NCBI RefSeq assembly: GCF_963855985.1
Contig: NC_087096.1
Span: 6,820,001-6,884,000, forward strand
DNA length: 64,000 nucleotides
Source of the DNA: Ostrinia nubilalis
Taxonomy: Eukaryota; Arthropoda; Insecta; Lepidoptera; Crambidae
Direction of reading: 5' to 3'
Under the pieces are notes generated by a model. It was given only the letters and a program-made list of their open reading frames with translations, was not told the origin of the DNA and searched no databases. The stretch's first letter is position 1. Each line of letters opens with the position of its first letter. Position numbers and translations under genes: made by a program. This document shows positions 1 through 10,060 of the stretch, in pieces.

Positions 1-26
1 TTTGATTGTTTGTTTGTTTGTTTGGA
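1..26. repeat. (TTTG)n microsatellite
   Basis: Short run of TTTG units, interrupted once near its start, cut by the window edge. Confidence 0.85.
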
Positions 27-408
27 GGCAATAGCTCCGAAAAAAAATTCTTTCACGATTTAGAATCCTAATTTTTTTTCTATGTAGGCTATAAAATATT
101 TTCAAAAACTATATTATAGTACAAAATCTTTGATAAAATTCGACGTTTAATAAATAAATTAGATAACATATTAATACTTTTTTTTCAGTACGATTTTAGT
201 ATTTGTTTTTCAGAAATTCTACGATTTAACTAAACTTCTAGTGTTTATATTTTATGCATAATTTATTAACTTCTAAAATATACATATATCCTATTGATAG
301 ATGACGTGCTTCGTATTTTATTAAAATTATTACCTGACTATGTTAAAAAGGTGTGGAATGTTATTTTGGAGATAACTTGGTTCCATAGAAATATAGAGAG
401 ATGCTAAG
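27..408. other. AT-rich stretch, nothing identified
   Basis: Very AT-rich sequence. I see no open reading frame of note, no repeat shared with the rest of the window and no structured element. Confidence 0.5.
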
Positions 409-646
409 TAATGCGCTGAGTTCGAAACTCAGTGTCGTATTAGAAATTCACACACACACAAAGAAATCAAATTATGTGCTCATTATCCACTGCGGTATCA
501 GTATTCAACGTTAGAATAATCTTTAGTACTATGCAAGCAATATAAACTGTTTACATAATGACGTCGCTACTGTCATCATTGCTTTCACAAGCAATATGTT
601 CCAATTTGTCCCTTGTCACATTTCCCTTTAGTGTCTGTGATCTGTG
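409..646 (+). repeat. Unclassified 240-bp interspersed repeat, copy 1
   Basis: This stretch matches 4299-4410 plus 4938-5084 over its whole length, from TAATGCGCTGAGTTCGAAA to TGTGATCTGTG. Shared landmarks in order are a CA microsatellite, CCACTGCGGTATCAGTA, AATAATCTTTAGTACTA, ACTGTTTACAT, CTGTCATCATTGCT and CCCTTTAGT. It holds a small palindrome (TGAGTTCGAAACTCA) whose core resembles a pol III B box, so a SINE origin is possible, but no A box or tail is clear. This copy has no insertion and serves as the empty-site reference for the other one. Confidence 0.7.
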
Positions 647-1349
647 CTTGTTTCTAAGTTGATATCAATGAAATATTCCTTAGTACTTTTGATTTAATTT
701 TTTTTTGACACGTGTTTGAAAAATCAAGGTCAGATTACAATAAAATAACAAGTGAAAACGTTACATTGCATTGCAACTCGCAATTTCGCAATATTGATGA
801 GGAGATCCCATTGGAAAGTCTGTATTCATTCCTAGGATTCCCCTAACACCATCAAATTCAAGAGAATTCAAGAGAGTGCAGTTTCCCATCTCATGCTTAG
901 GGACCACGGTTTAAAATAGTGTGGTTGCATAGAGCCTGCAACGGGCAACCGCGTGCGCAGCTGCTCATACTAATTTTCGATAAAAAGCAAGTGTTGGCGC
1001 CCTCACGAGTTTTAGCGGAGTTCCATATGGTAGCAGGAGTAGACTTAATGGAAATCTATGCTTCTCCGACGACCAGTTGTATGTGGCATACTCCAGAGTA
1101 TGCGCACACAATAGCCTGGTGATTTTAGCACCTGAAGGAAAAACAAAAAAAATTGTTTACAAAGAAATCTGCGGCAGGTGTAGTGTTTTAATTTTGTTTT
1201 AGAAAGATCTCATAATTTTGTAAGTATTCAAATATTTAAATATAATAATATTTTGTAGATTTTATATCAAAAAATATAATCATTTATTTTAACAAAATTA
1301 ATTTTCTTAGAATATTTTAATTCTATTAGAACCATTTTCCACTTCATCG
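647..1349. other. No feature identified
   Basis: AT-rich with several A and T homopolymer runs. A 67-codon frame at 919-1122 resembles no family I know and is probably chance. Confidence 0.4.
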
Positions 1350-1377
1350 CAGAAGAAGTCGCGGGCAAAAAGCTAGT
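1350..1377 (+). mobile_element. 3' end of a Helitron-like repeat
   Basis: The end reads AAGTCGCGGGCAAAAAGCTAG and is followed by T. A GC-rich stem a few bases before CTAG|T is the usual 3' end of non-autonomous Helitron-like repeats in Lepidoptera. The upstream body is too decayed to trace. Confidence 0.5.
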
Positions 1378-1390
1378 ATGAAATATGTAG

Positions 1391-1812
1391 TATTGCCCGC
1401 GGCTTCACCCGCTTGAAATTTAGTTTGTCACAGATCGTCATAAATTATAGCCTGACATTGTTATTCTGGTCGACGCCAGGGATGGATGAGCGTCGCTGTC
1501 GCTGGCGACAGGGTCTTCTGGTTCAGGGTTCATGGCGTAGGTCTCAGGCAAAATGAAATCCACTCGTAGAAATTAATAAATTCAGTGTATTCACGAAAAT
1601 AATTACACACAGCACTAGAGTCGTATCGGAACTGAGTGAACCAAAGGTCTTGCGATAGGAACTTCCGACCCGAGTGATAGTTGAACACAGACTGCCTAGT
1701 ACTGCTGTACTGTACTGTAAAGTTTCATCAAAATCTTTTCAGTAGTTTTTGCGTGAAAGTGTAACAAACATCCAGACATCCACACAAACTTTTGTATTTA
1801 AAATATTAGTAA
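1391..1812 (-). mobile_element. Helitron-like non-autonomous element, interrupted
   Basis: On the minus strand it begins CTTACTAATATTTTAAATAC, passes through the conserved TTTGATGAAACTTTA block preceded by TTTCACGCAAAAACTACTG, and ends with GCGGGTGAAGCCGCGGGCAA. The same family occurs at 38084-38250. Comparing the two suggests about 240 bp of unrelated sequence was inserted here (1470-1711). The CTAG terminus is not preserved. Confidence 0.55.
1470..1711. other. Unclassified insertion inside the Helitron-like copy
   Basis: The flanks (TTATTCTGG and CTGTAAAGTTTCATC) are nearly contiguous in the related copy at 38190-38205, so about 240 bp appears to be added here. It is GC-richer than its surroundings and starts with a small palindrome (GTCGCTGTCGCTGGCGAC). 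No tail, terminal repeat or coding frame is clear. A fragment of an LTR is one possibility. Confidence 0.35.
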
Positions 1813-2679
1813 GACTAGTAAGAAGTAAGATAGTAAGATGAATTATTTTAGTTATTTGTTTACTTATAATAATATTTATTTATTTATTTCTTAGCTCTGT
1901 CTGATAATGGATCTGGAGGAGATGCAATGGCCACCTCCGTAACAAAACAATAGAACCCTATGGAGTTTGGGCTTGTGTGATTCGCCTTGACGAATATTTC
2001 GTATCCAGGGCCCGATGATGGAGCTGTAAAGGGGCAGATTTTTTTTTCACTATGTGACTGTCTTTATTTTGTACTTAATATATATTTTACATATTATACC
2101 TATTCGTGTTTCATTATGAATCGAAATATAAAAGACTTATTAAACTCTATTAAAAATTTAAATAATTTATCAAGTTTGAATACCTCATTCTACCTTAAAA
2201 TTAATAACTTAAATCAAGTCTTAATACGGTCACGGCTCAAGATTTTTTTGTCCATTTCAGCGTTCTTTTTACTCTTTTGACGTGGCGTTGACAGCTTTTA
2301 CCTAAATTCGCGCGGAATATTTTTGTGAAATGGCTCTTAACAGCGTACTTTTTAGTCTCTCATAATTATGTTTCCATTTATTTAAGTCTTAGTTTTGGCA
2401 CAAAATAACGACGCTATATTTTGCGGAGAAAAATAAATTGTTCATCTCCGCTCCGCAACGGAAGCGGTCGCCTCCTCTGTCACTGGTGGGAGCTGGCCTT
2501 TATACACTACGCTTGGGTGACTAAATATTTTATACTGGCAGGACAAAATCTCGTTGCTGCTGGTCTAATTGTGAGATAAAACATATTGTGTGACTTTGTG
2601 GTATTTTTTTTACCTTAAACCTACTCAGCAACAAAATTAAAATAGGTAGTCATAAGGAGTCAATAAAATAATATATTCT
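1813..2679. other. Mostly unannotated; trace of a dispersed repeat near 1890-1990
   Basis: The segment around ATGGCCACCTCC (1928) resembles the block at 15668 (ATGGCCACCTCCCGACTCC), part of a dispersed repeat often seen in Lepidoptera. The rest is AT-rich without recognisable features. Confidence 0.35.
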
Positions 2680-2832
2680 TCAGCTACTTTCTTTAGCTGG
2701 ATTTTCTTCTTTGGTCCTACACTCTGGACAGAGTGGTTGTATTTCGTTTGCTGGCCACCATTCCACCTGACTGCAGCAACATTTCTTGTAACAATTTGTG
2801 AGTCTATAGCTTCTGCGTATGGTATATTTAAA
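2680..2832 (-). CDS. Short Cys-rich reading frame, possible terminal exon or element remnant
   Basis: On the minus strand 50 codons are open between two stops. The inferred peptide is rich in cysteine and tryptophan: NCYKKCCCS, then VEWWPANEIQ, then LCPECRTKEE, ending AKESS before a stop. The CxxxCCC and CPEC pairs are spaced like a zinc-binding motif, and the composition is less AT-driven than chance frames nearby. A possible splice acceptor (CGCAG) lies about ten codons into the frame, but there is no good pyrimidine tract. No family is recognised. It may be the last exon of a host gene, a transposase or gag remnant, or chance. Confidence 0.22.
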   Translation of the reverse strand, partial: FKYTIRRSYRLTNCYKKCCCSQVEWWPANEIQPLCPECRTKEENPAKESS

Positions 2833-3270
2833 TTATTTTTATAGGATTATTGAAATTATGTTTGAATTAAACGTAATTTACAGAAAGATGCTTCATAATT
2901 GAATTGACCAAATAATTAAGGGCATACGAATTAGAATAAGGACATGGATAAAAAATATGCATAGATTACTTCGAATATTACATAAAGCTCATAAGATTCC
3001 TGCCTACCAGAACCATGGCCACATTACCTATACTGGAACTTTTCAAAAGTACGCCACAAAGGATTGGGTGTCGAACTTGTTTGCTTCAAGTTTCCCCGGC
3101 GTGAGACAAAACAAAATGCATTTTATGCCCAGTCACAATGCGTTGTAGACTTGTCTATTTCTTCCGAGTTTCATACTCGTACATGCGAGTTGTTCGTGAC
3201 AAGTTCTGAGTACGCCTGAAATAATTCAGTTTTACTTCAGCGCTCGTTATACTTGAGGTAGTATACATAC
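2833..3270. other. No feature identified
   Basis: A 63-codon frame (2957-3148, +) has no recognisable domain. No repeat from elsewhere in the window is present. Confidence 0.4.
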
Positions 3271-3441
3271 TTCATCCACGAAGACGCGCTCCCCAATTTT
3301 TGGTCGAGAGAAGCGCGGGGCGCGGGGAGTTTGATCCGATTTGACTCGGATTGAGTATCATTATTGTAGTGTACGTGTGCACTCAGGGATAATTTGGCAC
3401 TCAAATATTAGCGGAAGAAAGGACGCATCTTCGTGGATGAA
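3271..3441. mobile_element. 171-bp MITE with 18-bp terminal inverted repeats
   Basis: The ends TTCATCCACGAAGACGCG and its complement CGCATCTTCGTGGATGAA pair at 17 of 18 positions. The interior includes a GC-rich palindromic stretch (GCGCGGGGCGCGGGG). There is no coding capacity and no second copy in the window. No clear target duplication is visible. Confidence 0.65.
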
Positions 3442-4021
3442 ATGATCTATATCGACTGTGAATGTTTTGGTGTGGAATAATATGAAAGATTAAAATAAAT
3501 AGTATTAATTCGTTTTAAATGTTATTTAATAAGCATGTTATTTTATAAGCAGAGTCCACGTTGTGGACCTTAGTAATGTACTAGTGAAACTGAAAGATGT
3601 ATCCTGAAACTTGAAATCAGTTTTAGAGCTTCAGATTTTTTTTAGTAAATATTTACTTACACTTTTATTCGTTCATCTCTTCTGGTTTGTGCAGAGAGAA
3701 GAAGAGTGTTCTTACACAAAATATCACTTTACGATGGTTTTCAACTCAGGAACTACTAAACAGATGCATACACTCAAGTAATACCTAAGTATTTAAGTAA
3801 GCGCAACAATACCCCTTCCCAAATATCTTACCTAAAAAGTTATCGCATTTAACCTTTCCGTAGATACTTTTACATTTCCCTACAAGTTGTTGGTTTGTAC
3901 CCAAAACAATCCGGTAAGTCTTAGCAGCATTTATTACCTTCCGAGAAACCCAAACAAAGTTATTCCTTTATTAAATTCGATTACTCTGTAATAACATGAA
4001 AACTTTTCAAGAACTGACTTA
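3442..4021. other. No feature identified
   Basis: AT-rich. I see no extended open frame, no terminal repeats and no similarity to the other repeats in the window. Confidence 0.4.
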
Positions 4022-4139
4022 GGCTGAGTTGCACCACCTAACTTTGACCGTAACTATAACGATAACCGGTACTTTTTGTATGGAGTTTGACAGATTTTTG
4101 ACGTGTGTCAAAGTTAAAGAAAGATGGTGCAACCCAGCC
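4022..4139 (+). mobile_element. 118-bp MITE (GGCTGAGTTGCACCAC family), copy 1
   Basis: Ends GGCTGAGTTGCACCAC and ATGGTGCAACCCAGCC are inverted repeats. Directly repeated TTA trinucleotides flank it (4019-4021 and 4140-4142). Related copies are at 25087, 51645 and 55522. A 3-bp TTA duplication is the habit of PIF/Harbinger-type elements; the superfamily call is inferred. Confidence 0.75.
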
Positions 4140-4298
4140 TTACTCTTACATCTCAGGTACGATGTTTACATTGCCTCTGTATTTGGAGTTGATTAATATT
4201 TTTCCTACGGATTGTTACGGAGTGTATTTAATAAACAACGAAATATACCTTGAAAGTAATTTAATTAAATAAACGTTTCATTCGGTGTTGGAGAAATC

Positions 4299-5084
4299 TA
4301 ATGCGCTGAGTTCGAAAATCAGTGTCGCATTAGAAATTATTCACACACACAATGTAATCAAAATCCACTGCGGTATCAGTACTCAACGTTCGAATAATCT
4401 TTAGTACTACCAGGCCTGTTCATCTCCGCGAGTTTACATCGAAAACAAAACACGCACGATGGCCCACCTACAGGATACTATTCGACAAGGCCTCACATAC
4501 GAGCGAACATTGACTCACGCACGCGTATTCTTGTGTATGATGGAAGAAAATAAAGAAAATGGTGTACTAAATACTGTGCAGTATTTAACTGCCTAAATAA
4601 TAATAAAAACACAGAATGTACTTTTTTATGTTACCTCAAGACACTGAGAGGTAAATAAGTAGTTAATATTATTCATGATAATTCATGCTAAATCATGTAT
4701 GTTCTCCGCCATTTTCCGCAGTTTGGCACCTCACGTCACATCATTTTACCGAAGTCAGCCCTATAGCTTCGGCGCAGTGCCGATCACTGACGTTTGTCAA
4801 CAAAATGGTGCTTGACTCTTGAGACAGGCTAAATTACACCATATTGTTAACGACATTGAGCATACATTTTTTTAAATACCTTTGCGAAGTAAAACTTCTG
4901 TACGTAGTACCTACTTATTATTATTCTGTGGTACTACGCAAGCATTGAAACTGTTTACATTATGAAGTCACTGCTGTCATCATTGCTGTCACGAGCATGT
5001 GCAATGTGTTCCGTTTTTGGGAATATTGCTGCGACACCTGCCCCGCCCCCTTCTCACATCACCCTTTAGTTTCTGTGATCTGTG
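4299..5084 (+). repeat. Unclassified 240-bp repeat, copy 2, split by an insertion
   Basis: Matches copy 1 (409-646) in two pieces, 4299-4410 and 4938-5084, from TAATGCGCTGAGTTCGAAA to TGTGATCTGTG. The break is at AGTACTA, exactly where copy 1 runs through without interruption. The intervening 520 bp is a separate element with its own target duplication. Near 5015-5060 this copy also has about 25 bp not found in copy 1. Confidence 0.75.
4411..4930 (+). mobile_element. Unclassified 520-bp element with 7-bp target duplication, copy 1
   Basis: Begins CAGGCCTGTTCATCTCC and ends TTATTATTCTGTG. It is flanked by GTACTAC at 4404-4410 and 4931-4937, inside the older 240-bp repeat. An inverted second copy at 17029-17544 has the same ends and its own 7-bp duplication. 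Terminal complementarity is limited to a few bases (CAG...CTG type). It encodes nothing. The interior holds GCCATTTT and CACGTCAC motifs and a small CGAAG/CTTCG hairpin. The C...G ends suggest a DNA transposon derivative, possibly hAT-like, but a 7-bp rather than 8-bp duplication is atypical. Confidence 0.75.
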
Positions 5085-5097
5085 ACCTCGATAAACT

Positions 5098-5125
5098 GTC
5101 ATAATTTTTAAATAAACAACTTGAA
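5098..5125 (-). mobile_element. Detached left arm of a SINE inverted dimer
   Basis: These 28 bases (starting GTCATAATTTTTAAA) are the exact reverse complement of 7776-7803. They are the outer part of the left arm of the SINE dimer that continues at 7675; the LINE between them separated the arm from the rest. Confidence 0.7.
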
Positions 5126-7674
5126 AGTCTTTTTATATTCGGGACAAGATAGGAAACGCCAGTAATAAAATAAAAGAAACTTGGAATGTTATCAACCGAG
5201 AGACTGGTAAACTAAAACCAAGAGATAATGACTTTTCTCTCAAAGTTCACGATAATTTGATATCTGCAGATAAAGATGTAGCAAAAGCTTTTAACAAATT
5301 TTTTGTTAATATAGCTTCAACAACAACTGCCAACTTAAAGTCATCTCCCTCCGAGGCTGAAGAAATATTGAAAACCCACGTGACACCCTGTGACTCGCAC
5401 TTCTCTTTTAAACATATTACTCCATTAGATATCACTAAAACTTTTAATCTTTTAAATGTAAAGAGTACAACTGATATCTGGGACATCTCTGTCAAGATAG
5501 TCAAACACATTATTGATATAATTTCCCCACAGTTAGCGATAATATTCAATAATTGCATAGAGAAGGGAATCTTCCCCGACCTCATGAAACACAGTAGACT
5601 AATGCCATTATTTAAGTCTGGTAGCAAAACCGACCCTGGCAATTATAGACCCATTTCTATCTTGCCCGCTTTGAGCAAGATTTTTGAAAAAATCATACAG
5701 GAGCAACTTATGATTCACTTTGGCTCTAATAAACTATTTCATAGTGAACAATATGGTTTTACCAAGGGTCGTTCCACCACCGATGCCGGGGTTGCACTAC
5801 TTAAACATATCTTCGAGGCTTGGGAGAATTCTCAAAATGCACTAGGGGTCTTCTGTGATCTCTCAAAAGCTTTTGACTGCGTAGAACATCAAACGCTAAT
5901 TCGCAAACTGCACTATTATGGGGTAAAGGACTCGGCTTTGGATTTAATACAATCCTATTTAAACTTTAGAGTTCAAAAAGTCGATATAAATGGTGTTTTG
6001 TCTTCTGGGTCACCTGTGAAAATGGGAGTTCCGCAGGGGTCCATTCTGGGTCCATTCTTGTTTCTTATATACATTAATGATCTACCATATTTTGTTAAAG
6101 ACTCTTGCGAAATCGTGTTATTTGCTGATGACACATCTTTGATTTTTAATATTGATAGAAGTAAAAATAACTTTGACGATGTAAATAATGCACTAACAAG
6201 AGTTTTAAGTTGGTTCACTACAAATAATCTACAACTGAATGCGAAGAAAACAAAATGTATAAAATTCTCTTTGCCTAACGTAAAAACAGTTAGTACCCAA
6301 ATAGAACTTAATAATAATGCAATCGATCTGGTAGAATCTACTGTATTTCTGGGAATTACCCTGGATTCAAAACTCCAGTGGGGCTCCCATATAGAAACTC
6401 TGGCGGGAAAGCTCAGCTCAGCGGCTTTTGCAATAAAAAGGATACGGTCATTAACCGATGTTTCAACAGCTCGCTTAGTCTACTTTAGCTACTTTCATAG
6501 CCTAATGTCATATGGAATCATGCTATGGGGCAAAGCTGCAGATTTTGAAACAATATTTATTCTGCAAAAACGTGCCATAAGATACTTGTATAAAATGAAA
6601 GCAAGAGCGTCCCTTAGAGAATTGTTTAAAGAAATTGGCATTCTCACGGCCGCTTCACAATACATCTTAAACTGTATTCTATTTATTCAACAAAATATTA
6701 ATGAATTCAAAAAGAAAAGTGATATTCACCAAATCAATACTAGAAATAAAAATAAATTGGCTATACCCGCTTTTAGACTTAATAAAGTGTTTGCCACCTT
6801 TATGGGACAAGGTATCCATTTTTATAACAAAGTCCCTGATAAATATAAAGAGCTACCGTACAATAAATTTAAAGGTATAGTTAAAGATCACATGCTTAAA
6901 AAAGCCTATTATACAACTCGAGATTTTCTTAATGATAAGTCATCCTGGGAGTAGGATTATGGTGCTCTCATGCTCGCACTAAAAAGAATTAAAATCGTGT
7001 TATGAAAAGTAATGTATAAACTAATCTAATTTTCTAAAATGTTATAGTGTCATGCTTCTCAATCTGGACTGTTACTTAGCTTTATTATTGGTTTTTTTTT
7101 TCTCTAAGAGATAACTTGGTATTGTCATTCTCACTAAAATGTCTCTGGGGTGGTGGCGTAGTGAGGCGGGTCGTTACATTCCCTCTAATATGGTCGAGTG
7201 AAGCGATGGCTGGTTCACTCGTCATGTCTGTGAACAGGCGCTGCTTTCGGGGACTGGTCAATACAAGTTATTCCAATTTATGTATGCGAGTCATTTCTAC
7301 TAGTATTTAGGTATGTAATCTGTAAGTCTAGATATTAGCACGTCACTACCTTGTTTAATATGCCACGCAATTTTGTATACCCATTCTTATAAGATACACT
7401 ATACAAGAATGCATGGTAAATTCAGTGAACTGCTCCTGAATCGAATGTACCTACTACTGCTATTTCTATTTATTTATATATATTAACCGGCAGACAGTGG
7501 TGACTGAGTTTGTTGCGGCGCTTCTTCTCAGCACTTGCCAAATGTTGGTCTCGAAGCGCTGGTAGGGTAAAAAGATTATGAGACATGTAGAGGCTCCTTA
7601 AGAGCAAAATGACGATTTGTAAGAACTATTTATTAGTCTAAACAAATAAAGAAATTTTGACTTTGACTTTGACT
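5126..7674 (+). mobile_element. 5'-truncated LINE (jockey/CR1 group) with TTGACT tail
   Basis: The element starts inside its ORF2, so no endonuclease is present. It contains the reverse transcriptase frame to 6954, then a 3' untranslated region of about 700 bp ending AATAAAGAAATTTTGACT and a short TTGACT-repeat tail rather than poly(A). Sequence around TTGCGGCGCTTCTTCTCAGC in the 3' region is typical of lepidopteran LINE ends as I remember them. TTGAA occurs at both borders (5121-5125 and 7675-7679), a plausible short target duplication. The insertion lies in the left arm of a SINE inverted dimer, whose arms pair exactly once the LINE is removed. Confidence 0.85.
5128..6954 (+). CDS. LINE reverse transcriptase, 5'-truncated ORF2
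   Basis: Encodes the reverse transcriptase of a non-LTR retrotransposon, which copies the element RNA onto nicked chromosomal DNA. Counting residues from the TTG codon at 5257: a palm entry GNYRPISILPALSKIFE near 130-145, QYGF near 165, motif A FCDLSKAFD with Asp at 201, motif B GVPQGSILGP near 257, motif C FADD at 289-292 and a downstream VFLGITLDSKLQW block. The catalytic aspartates are all present. The frame is open from 5125, upstream of any ATG, with LINE-like peptide (KETWNVINRETGK) from about 5170, so the natural start and the N-terminal endonuclease were lost when the copy inserted. About 609 codons remain and no frameshift is seen. It resembles the jockey/CR1 group; the exact clade is uncertain. 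Without a 5' promoter it should be a dead copy. Confidence 0.85.
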   Translation, partial: SFYIRDKIGNASNKIKETWNVINRETGKLKPRDNDFSLKVHDNLISADKDVAKAFNKFFVNIASTTTANLKSSPSEAEEILKTHVTPCDSHFSFKHITPLDITKTFNLLNVKSTTDIWDISVKIVKHIIDIISPQLAIIFNNCIEKGIFPDLMKHSRLMPLFKSGSKTDPGNYRPISILPALSKIFEKIIQEQLMIHFGSNKLFHSEQYGFTKGRSTTDAGVALLKHIFEAWENSQNALGVFCDLSKAFDCVEHQTLIRKLHYYGVKDSALDLIQSYLNFRVQKVDINGVLSSGSPVKMGVPQGSILGPFLFLIYINDLPYFVKDSCEIVLFADDTSLIFNIDRSKNNFDDVNNALTRVLSWFTTNNLQLNAKKTKCIKFSLPNVKTVSTQIELNNNAIDLVESTVFLGITLDSKLQWGSHIETLAGKLSSAAFAIKRIRSLTDVSTARLVYFSYFHSLMSYGIMLWGKAADFETIFILQKRAIRYLYKMKARASLRELFKEIGILTAASQYILNCILFIQQNINEFKKKSDIHQINTRNKNKLAIPAFRLNKVFATFMGQGIHFYNKVPDKYKELPYNKFKGIVKDHMLKKAYYTTRDFLNDKSSWE

Positions 7675-7850
7675 TTGAAAAAATCGAACTGCCTAAGGTG
7701 GGACTCGAACCCACGATGGAAGAGCAGTCGCCCGGATGGTCGTGGTTCGAGTCCCGCCTTAGGCAGTTCGATTTTTTCAAGTTGTTTATTTAAAAATTAT
7801 GACAGGAACTTGAGAAGCGACTCTATTCGCTAAGAAATTTTAATAAAACG
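7675..7850 (+). mobile_element. tRNA-derived SINE, inverted dimer
   Basis: The plus-oriented part has a tRNA-like head (AGAGCAGTCGCCCGG, then GGTTCGAGTCCCGCC as a B box), then TTAGGCAGTTCGATTTTTTC and a body with TTGAGAAGCGACTCTATTCGC. Directly in front lies an inverted copy of the head's 3' half (7675-7716), which pairs with 7740-7780 at nearly every position. The left arm continues at 5098-5125 across the LINE. Related copies are at 26748 (simple, minus) and 33593 (another inverted dimer). The A-box region is lost in this copy. Confidence 0.7.
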
Positions 7851-10060
7851 GTCATAAGTTCAGGGAAATGGTCTTTCTCTCTCTTAACAACTGACCTCTG
7901 TTACAACTCTCCTCGGCTCGTATCTACCAATATTAAAGTCAAATTGATATCTGTTCTTTCTTGCTCTTACCTCTCACCTCGAGTTTTCTATTGAGTCACA
8001 CTAATGACAAAATTATTGGGAGGGCAATCCCTCTCACATTTTTAAACTCACATTTCGATCTTAATGTATTACTGATTTATTTACAGTTATTTACAATTAA
8101 TTTACTGTGAAACTAAAAAAACACATCCAAGTATACATTTTGTTGCAAAATAGGACTTTATTACAACTACATGAAATGTCATATTATTTAGATGTCCGTG
8201 CACCCATCAAACGTAGTATTTAATAACTAAAGTAAATTAGAGTTCATAAAGATCTAAAACTATGGATTACTATTAAATTTCTATAAAATTACAATACCTA
8301 CTCGTATAAGCGCTAAGTAGGCGAGCTGCTAAACTTATTTCTCAGTACGAAAATGTATATTGTAACTCAAAAATTACTTTTCTATAGATTGTTCATACGA
8401 ATCGGACGTAGTTAAAGACTACTCATATACATTATCAAGTAATACTTTGACATACTGCTCTACTAGATGCAGCACTCGGAGGCGAACTGTAAGAAAAATA
8501 GTGGTGATCACAAACTTATACCGGTTGCAGTGATTAATAGGACTTTATAGGTCTAGAATATCCGACAAAAAAGTAATACTTACTTTTCACAAGTAAAAAA
8601 GTTAGCCAAGCAAGCAATACGTAATTGCTTACGTGTCACGCCCTGTCCAGCAGAAAATCAATTCAAAGATTACGGAACTACATAAGTGAATATTGTGCGT
8701 CTAGTTGTGCCATAAAAACATATTGGCTCCATGTACCTAACACATTCACGTAAAATACAGCTAAGAGAAACTTGATACTCGCCATTGAGCCCTTTCCGAC
8801 CCACGTCAAGGTATAGTACCTTGACAGTAACATTATTAACACACCGTGCGCCCTACGTAACACAACTTACAGGTATGGCATAGTTTCAGCCCTTAAAATC
8901 CTACGGCTGACCCTTTTTCGTTTTTTGACAAAGGGCACACTCAAGCTACTTTATTTTATAGTTGAAGGAATTGACTTGTGACTTTTTTGAGCACGACTCA
9001 GTATCCTGGCTAAATGCAGGTCTGGAAAGATAGCTCACCATCAAAATTAGTAAGGTCTTGGTGGCAATTATAACACTTAAAATGCTACCTATAATTTTAA
9101 AAGTCTTCCACTATAATGACGGATTTTCACCATACCTTTCAATTTCAAGTTACTAACTAAAATTTCACCTCTACATATTTGTAAAAAAGGTACTATCGAT
9201 ATTTTTGATATAAATATGAGAGATGAACGGGATTTTTTTCATACATATTAACCCTTTTAAATATTTACGACAGCATTAAAGTATTGAATATTTCAAAGCT
9301 GATAAAACTAAAATTGTAGCCAAACTTCATAACATCAGCTCCTATAAAAACTTAATCGTATTTTGTATCGACATGAAACTAGCTTGTTTGTTCAAAGATA
9401 TGTCTTATTTATTTAATTATTTGAAAGCACTCCGCGGACTTCGAATGAAATAAGCAATTGTTTGTTCTCCTACCCACATCTTTATCAATAAACTTAAGTA
9501 TCTAGCCTCTAGAGTTTACTCTACTAAAAATAATTCACTTACTAAGAAGTATTGTGTTGGTTGCCAGTACTACTTTTGTTACTAAATTGGTTCCAATAAT
9601 AAAGTTAACACTCTCTCCAGTTCAATTAGTTCTTCAGTTATTTTTTATTGGTCTTAAAATTGTTCATAGTTACACGACGTAGTTATTACTAGTAATTGGG
9701 ATTTTGTGTATGTTGTTTATCACCTGTAATTATTATGACTGAGTTTTTGCAAAAGCACCCTTAATAAGGCTCTACAATGTATTTAGTTTCAAACAATGAT
9801 CATTTATAAAATGCCCTGGCAAAGATAAATTTTTTCCTAAAAGTTACCGATGCACTGATTTACAGTCGACAGCATATCAGACTTTACATTTTTGTTGCAA
9901 TTTAGCCTGTATAACAGCGAGATAAGACGCCACTGTGTTTAGCTTAATGTGATCGAATTTAGTCGTCCGTGGAGAGATGAGTCTCACATACAAAAGACGT
10001 CATGGTCTCATTTCAAGGCAAAATAAAATACCAAAGGCGCCAAACTAGCAATAAGACTTA
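7851..10060. other. 2.2-kb stretch without identified features
   Basis: Evenly AT-rich. A 61-codon frame at 8678-8863 (-) is not recognisable. No terminal inverted repeats, tails or repeats shared with the rest of the window were seen. It could be old unique intronic or intergenic DNA. Confidence 0.4.

Noticed and set aside
5247..6218. Antisense frames over the LINE
   Set aside because: They lie opposite the reverse transcriptase frame and show no independent features.
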